DNA of 36,891 nucleotides. It comes from an uncultured Hyphomicrobiales bacterium (GTDB lineage Bacteria; Pseudomonadota; Alphaproteobacteria; Rhizobiales; Devosiaceae). This document shows, one piece after another, positions 33,486 through 36,891 of the stretch. The translations under genes and the position numbers were made by a program. Under the pieces are notes generated by a model. It made no database searches. It worked only from the letters and a program-made list of their open reading frames with translations, and was not told the origin of the DNA. The first letter of the stretch is position 1, and every line of letters starts with the position of its first letter. The stretch is from assembly GCA_903828145.1 (NCBI GenBank), contig CAIKKY010000014.1, positions 1-36,891 on the forward strand, read 5' to 3'.

Positions 33486-33839
33486 TATTACACCTTTTTT
33501 TAATAAAATAAAGATATTTGAGCGATTCATGAGTGATGAATTCAACGATGTATTTTCGGACTACATGATGCGGGAGTCAATCATTGCACCAAGTTCATTC
33601 ATCAATGCGTTGATAATACCCGCGACCTTGCGGCGCATGGCCGATGGTCGGATGGCGGGCTTTTGCTTTTGATCTGGCAGGGGCGGCATGTCCAAAATTG
33701 GAAAATGGCGACATTGGTAAGCCGCGCGGGTAAGCCACCCAGCCTTGTGCATCGACCTAGCGAGCAGCGCGGCAACGATTATTTGGCACCATGATCGGGT
33801 CACCGCCGTCAATCGGGCGGCGCTACTCGGGCCGTTGGA
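33486..33839. other. AT-rich leader region upstream of the trimeric adhesin
   Basis: No gene is supported. It contains ATTCAT-GAGTG-ATGAAT (33525-33541), a 6-bp inverted repeat about 40 bases upstream of the adhesin start and a possible operator, plus AT-rich promoter-like sequence. The rest shows nothing recognised. Confidence 0.35.
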
Positions 33840-34661
33840 TCAAATTCCTGAATGTGGTGATTGGTCCAATGTCTTGCCGCTATCAATAAAGCGAGCGACA
33901 ATCTCTTCGATGTTGATTGACAGGTTGCTAAACACCGTTTCGACGTAAGCCGACATTTCTGGCGAAACAGGGTGGCTTTGTTCATTGGCACGTGGCGGGA
34001 AAATAGGATCTCCCTTTATGCCAAATGCGCTAAGAAATTGAGACGCATTTTCTGTTTTATTGAGATCATCAATATTTTCTTCGATAAATTTCAATTCTTT
34101 ACTATAAATTTTTTGATAAAATACCTGCCTTGCCTCCATCTCAAACGCATACCATATTGGGTGTCCAATAAATCCTAAATTCTCAAATAATTCAAATGGT
34201 AATATATTGTTATTATAGTGATGAGTGAGGTACCATTGCCATTGGAGTGTTATATTAGAGAAATCATGTCTCGATATATAGCTTTTGCATTGATCTTGGA
34301 GTCTTCTCTTTAATATTATGATGCAAGATTTATGATTTATATCAGACACTGCCAAATTTTCGATCAAGCCACATTTGGCAAGGGTGTGATTTGTTTCGAT
34401 ATAGCTCTTGAGATGGCTTATCTCGGTGAATTTGTGCCTCCAAAAAGAGCGCACAAGCTCAGTGGAGCCGAGATCATTGAATGTCCGCATCAACTTAATG
34501 TCGGGCATGCGCACGCCGAAATCTGCGATATCCAATGGTTCATGGATAGCCTCGACCGCCAAGTTAGCGGCCAAGAAGTCGGCCAGCCAGGCAGTGCCCG
34601 TCCGTCCAGCAGAGAGCGTGAACAGATAGCTTCGCGGGTTCGTCTGCATCTCGTGCGTCAT
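33840..34661 (-). CDS. Sulfotransferase-like P-loop protein
   Basis: The N-terminus reads YLFTLSAGRTGTAWLADFLA (residues 12-31), the PAPS 5'-phosphosulfate loop of sulfotransferases. It is followed by EAIHEPLD and, near residue 110, CIIILKRRLQDQCKSYISRH, a typical 3'-phosphate-binding region with R and S. The 273-aa length fits small carbohydrate or lipid sulfotransferases; the acceptor is unknown. Codons in the middle and C-terminal parts are much more AT-rich than the first 80, suggesting transfer or a chimera. Between two surface-protein genes, a role in modifying glycans or adhesins is possible but unproven. Met5 (34649) is an alternative start. Confidence 0.7.
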   Translation of the reverse strand: MTHEMQTNPRSYLFTLSAGRTGTAWLADFLAANLAVEAIHEPLDIADFGVRMPDIKLMRTFNDLGSTELVRSFWRHKFTEISHLKSYIETNHTLAKCGLIENLAVSDINHKSCIIILKRRLQDQCKSYISRHDFSNITLQWQWYLTHHYNNNILPFELFENLGFIGHPIWYAFEMEARQVFYQKIYSKELKFIEENIDDLNKTENASQFLSAFGIKGDPIFPPRANEQSHPVSPEMSAYVETVFSNLSINIEEIVARFIDSGKTLDQSPHSGI

Positions 34662-34737
34662 ATTCTCGATCCAATGTCACCTCGCTCGACGGATCGGGGA
34701 TCAAGGGCACCTAATCTGAAGCGAGCATTCGCGGGGT

Positions 34738-34786
34738 GGGTTAGGCGCTACGTAGAAACTTGTCAAAGCGGGTCACTTCGGGTGAC
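34738..34786 (-). promoter_or_regulatory. Promoter and operator candidate of the sulfotransferase-like gene
   Basis: On the - strand TTGACA (34766-34761) is followed after 17 bases by TAACCC (34743-34738), a good -35 with a weak -10. Just upstream of the -35 lies the dyad GTCAC-CCGAA-GTGAC (34786-34772), a possible activator site. Confidence 0.3.
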
Positions 34787-35147
34787 GCTCAAGGCTTGTC
34801 GCTGACCCAAGACGGCATTGAACATCCGGGCGAATTGCGCCATGTGACTCCCCTTATTATCCGATTTTCCATCCCATATATTAATATATAATTATATAAT
34901 GGTGTATAATGACAGGATTACGTAAGTATATATTAATATTTTTTATGGTAATTCAGATTTTAATTTCCATATTAAACTTTTTTAATTGGTCTCAATCAAC
35001 TTATGATCCGCCAGATTCCCGTCATTTAAAACACAAATAGGCAAAAGTTGTCGATATTTATTTGATTTTTTTGAAGGGTTATATATCAGCAGCCTCCATT
35101 GAAGAGGTGGCATTTGAACGCGCCGAGCGCGCGAGGTCGGGGGATGC
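34787..35147. other. AT-rich divergent intergenic region
   Basis: No gene is supported. The stretch 34870-34960 is very AT-rich, with several TATAAT-like boxes (ATTATATAATGG near 34892, GTATAATGACA near 34902) in a GC-rich genome. It likely holds the promoter of the + strand gene at 35148 and may mark transferred DNA. Confidence 0.45.

Positions 35148-36891
<1,744 letters not shown>

Noticed and set aside
34332-34805. 157-aa + strand frame opposite the sulfotransferase-like gene
   Set aside because: Shadow of the P-loop protein, whose PAPS-binding motif is clear on the other strand.

Overview
The window looks like a chromosome segment of an alphaproteobacterium, most likely a sphingomonad (Sphingomonadales). 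The evidence is moderately high GC, a Wza/Wzc-type exopolysaccharide (EPS) locus with a NusG-like antiterminator, a TPP-riboswitch/TonB-receptor/PnuC thiamine module, and many TonB- and trimeric-autotransporter-type surface proteins. The genus is an inference; no rRNA or tRNA is present to anchor it.

Region 1 (about 1-18370, all + strand) is a polysaccharide assembly locus in two blocks. The first block (7-7845) is the general machinery: NusG/RfaH-like antiterminator, lipid-linked sugar transferase, O-antigen ligase/polymerase-like membrane protein, Wza-type export lipoprotein, Wzc-type co-polymerase with tyrosine kinase domain and a very regular Tyr-Gly tail, and an unrecognised envelope protein. 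After a 330-base gap without a clear gene comes the repeat-unit block (8177-18368): wecB and wecC (UDP-ManNAcA supply), four glycosyltransferase genes (one a frameshifted remnant), a Wzy-like polymerase, a Wzx-like flippase and an NAD-dependent epimerase. Several genes overlap by 4 bases, suggesting one operon.

Region 2 (18370-22740) is a mobile-DNA scar. It holds IS3- and IS481-like transposase fragments, a tyrosine recombinase divergent from a small XRE-type regulator with a palindrome between them, a very GC-rich stretch with a DUF5681-type gene, a gene-poor stretch with repeated GGCGGGAATT-like motifs, and an RTX-protein C-terminal fragment.

Region 3 (22739-31100) holds manC (GDP-mannose supply), a catalase-peroxidase with a signal peptide, and on the - strand a TPP-riboswitch-controlled operon of TonB receptor, APH-fold kinase and PnuC-type transporter, best read as thiamine salvage.

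Region 4 (31130-36891) starts with an IS5-family transposase in two frames joined at an A4G6 slip site. It is followed by surface genes: a YadA-like trimeric autotransporter, a sulfotransferase-like protein in AT-rich DNA, and a long open frame from 35148 running off the window end. That frame encodes signal peptide, coiled coil, Gly-rich linker, probable outer-membrane beta-barrel and a long collagen-like Gly-X-Thr repeat, and is the most unusual gene here.
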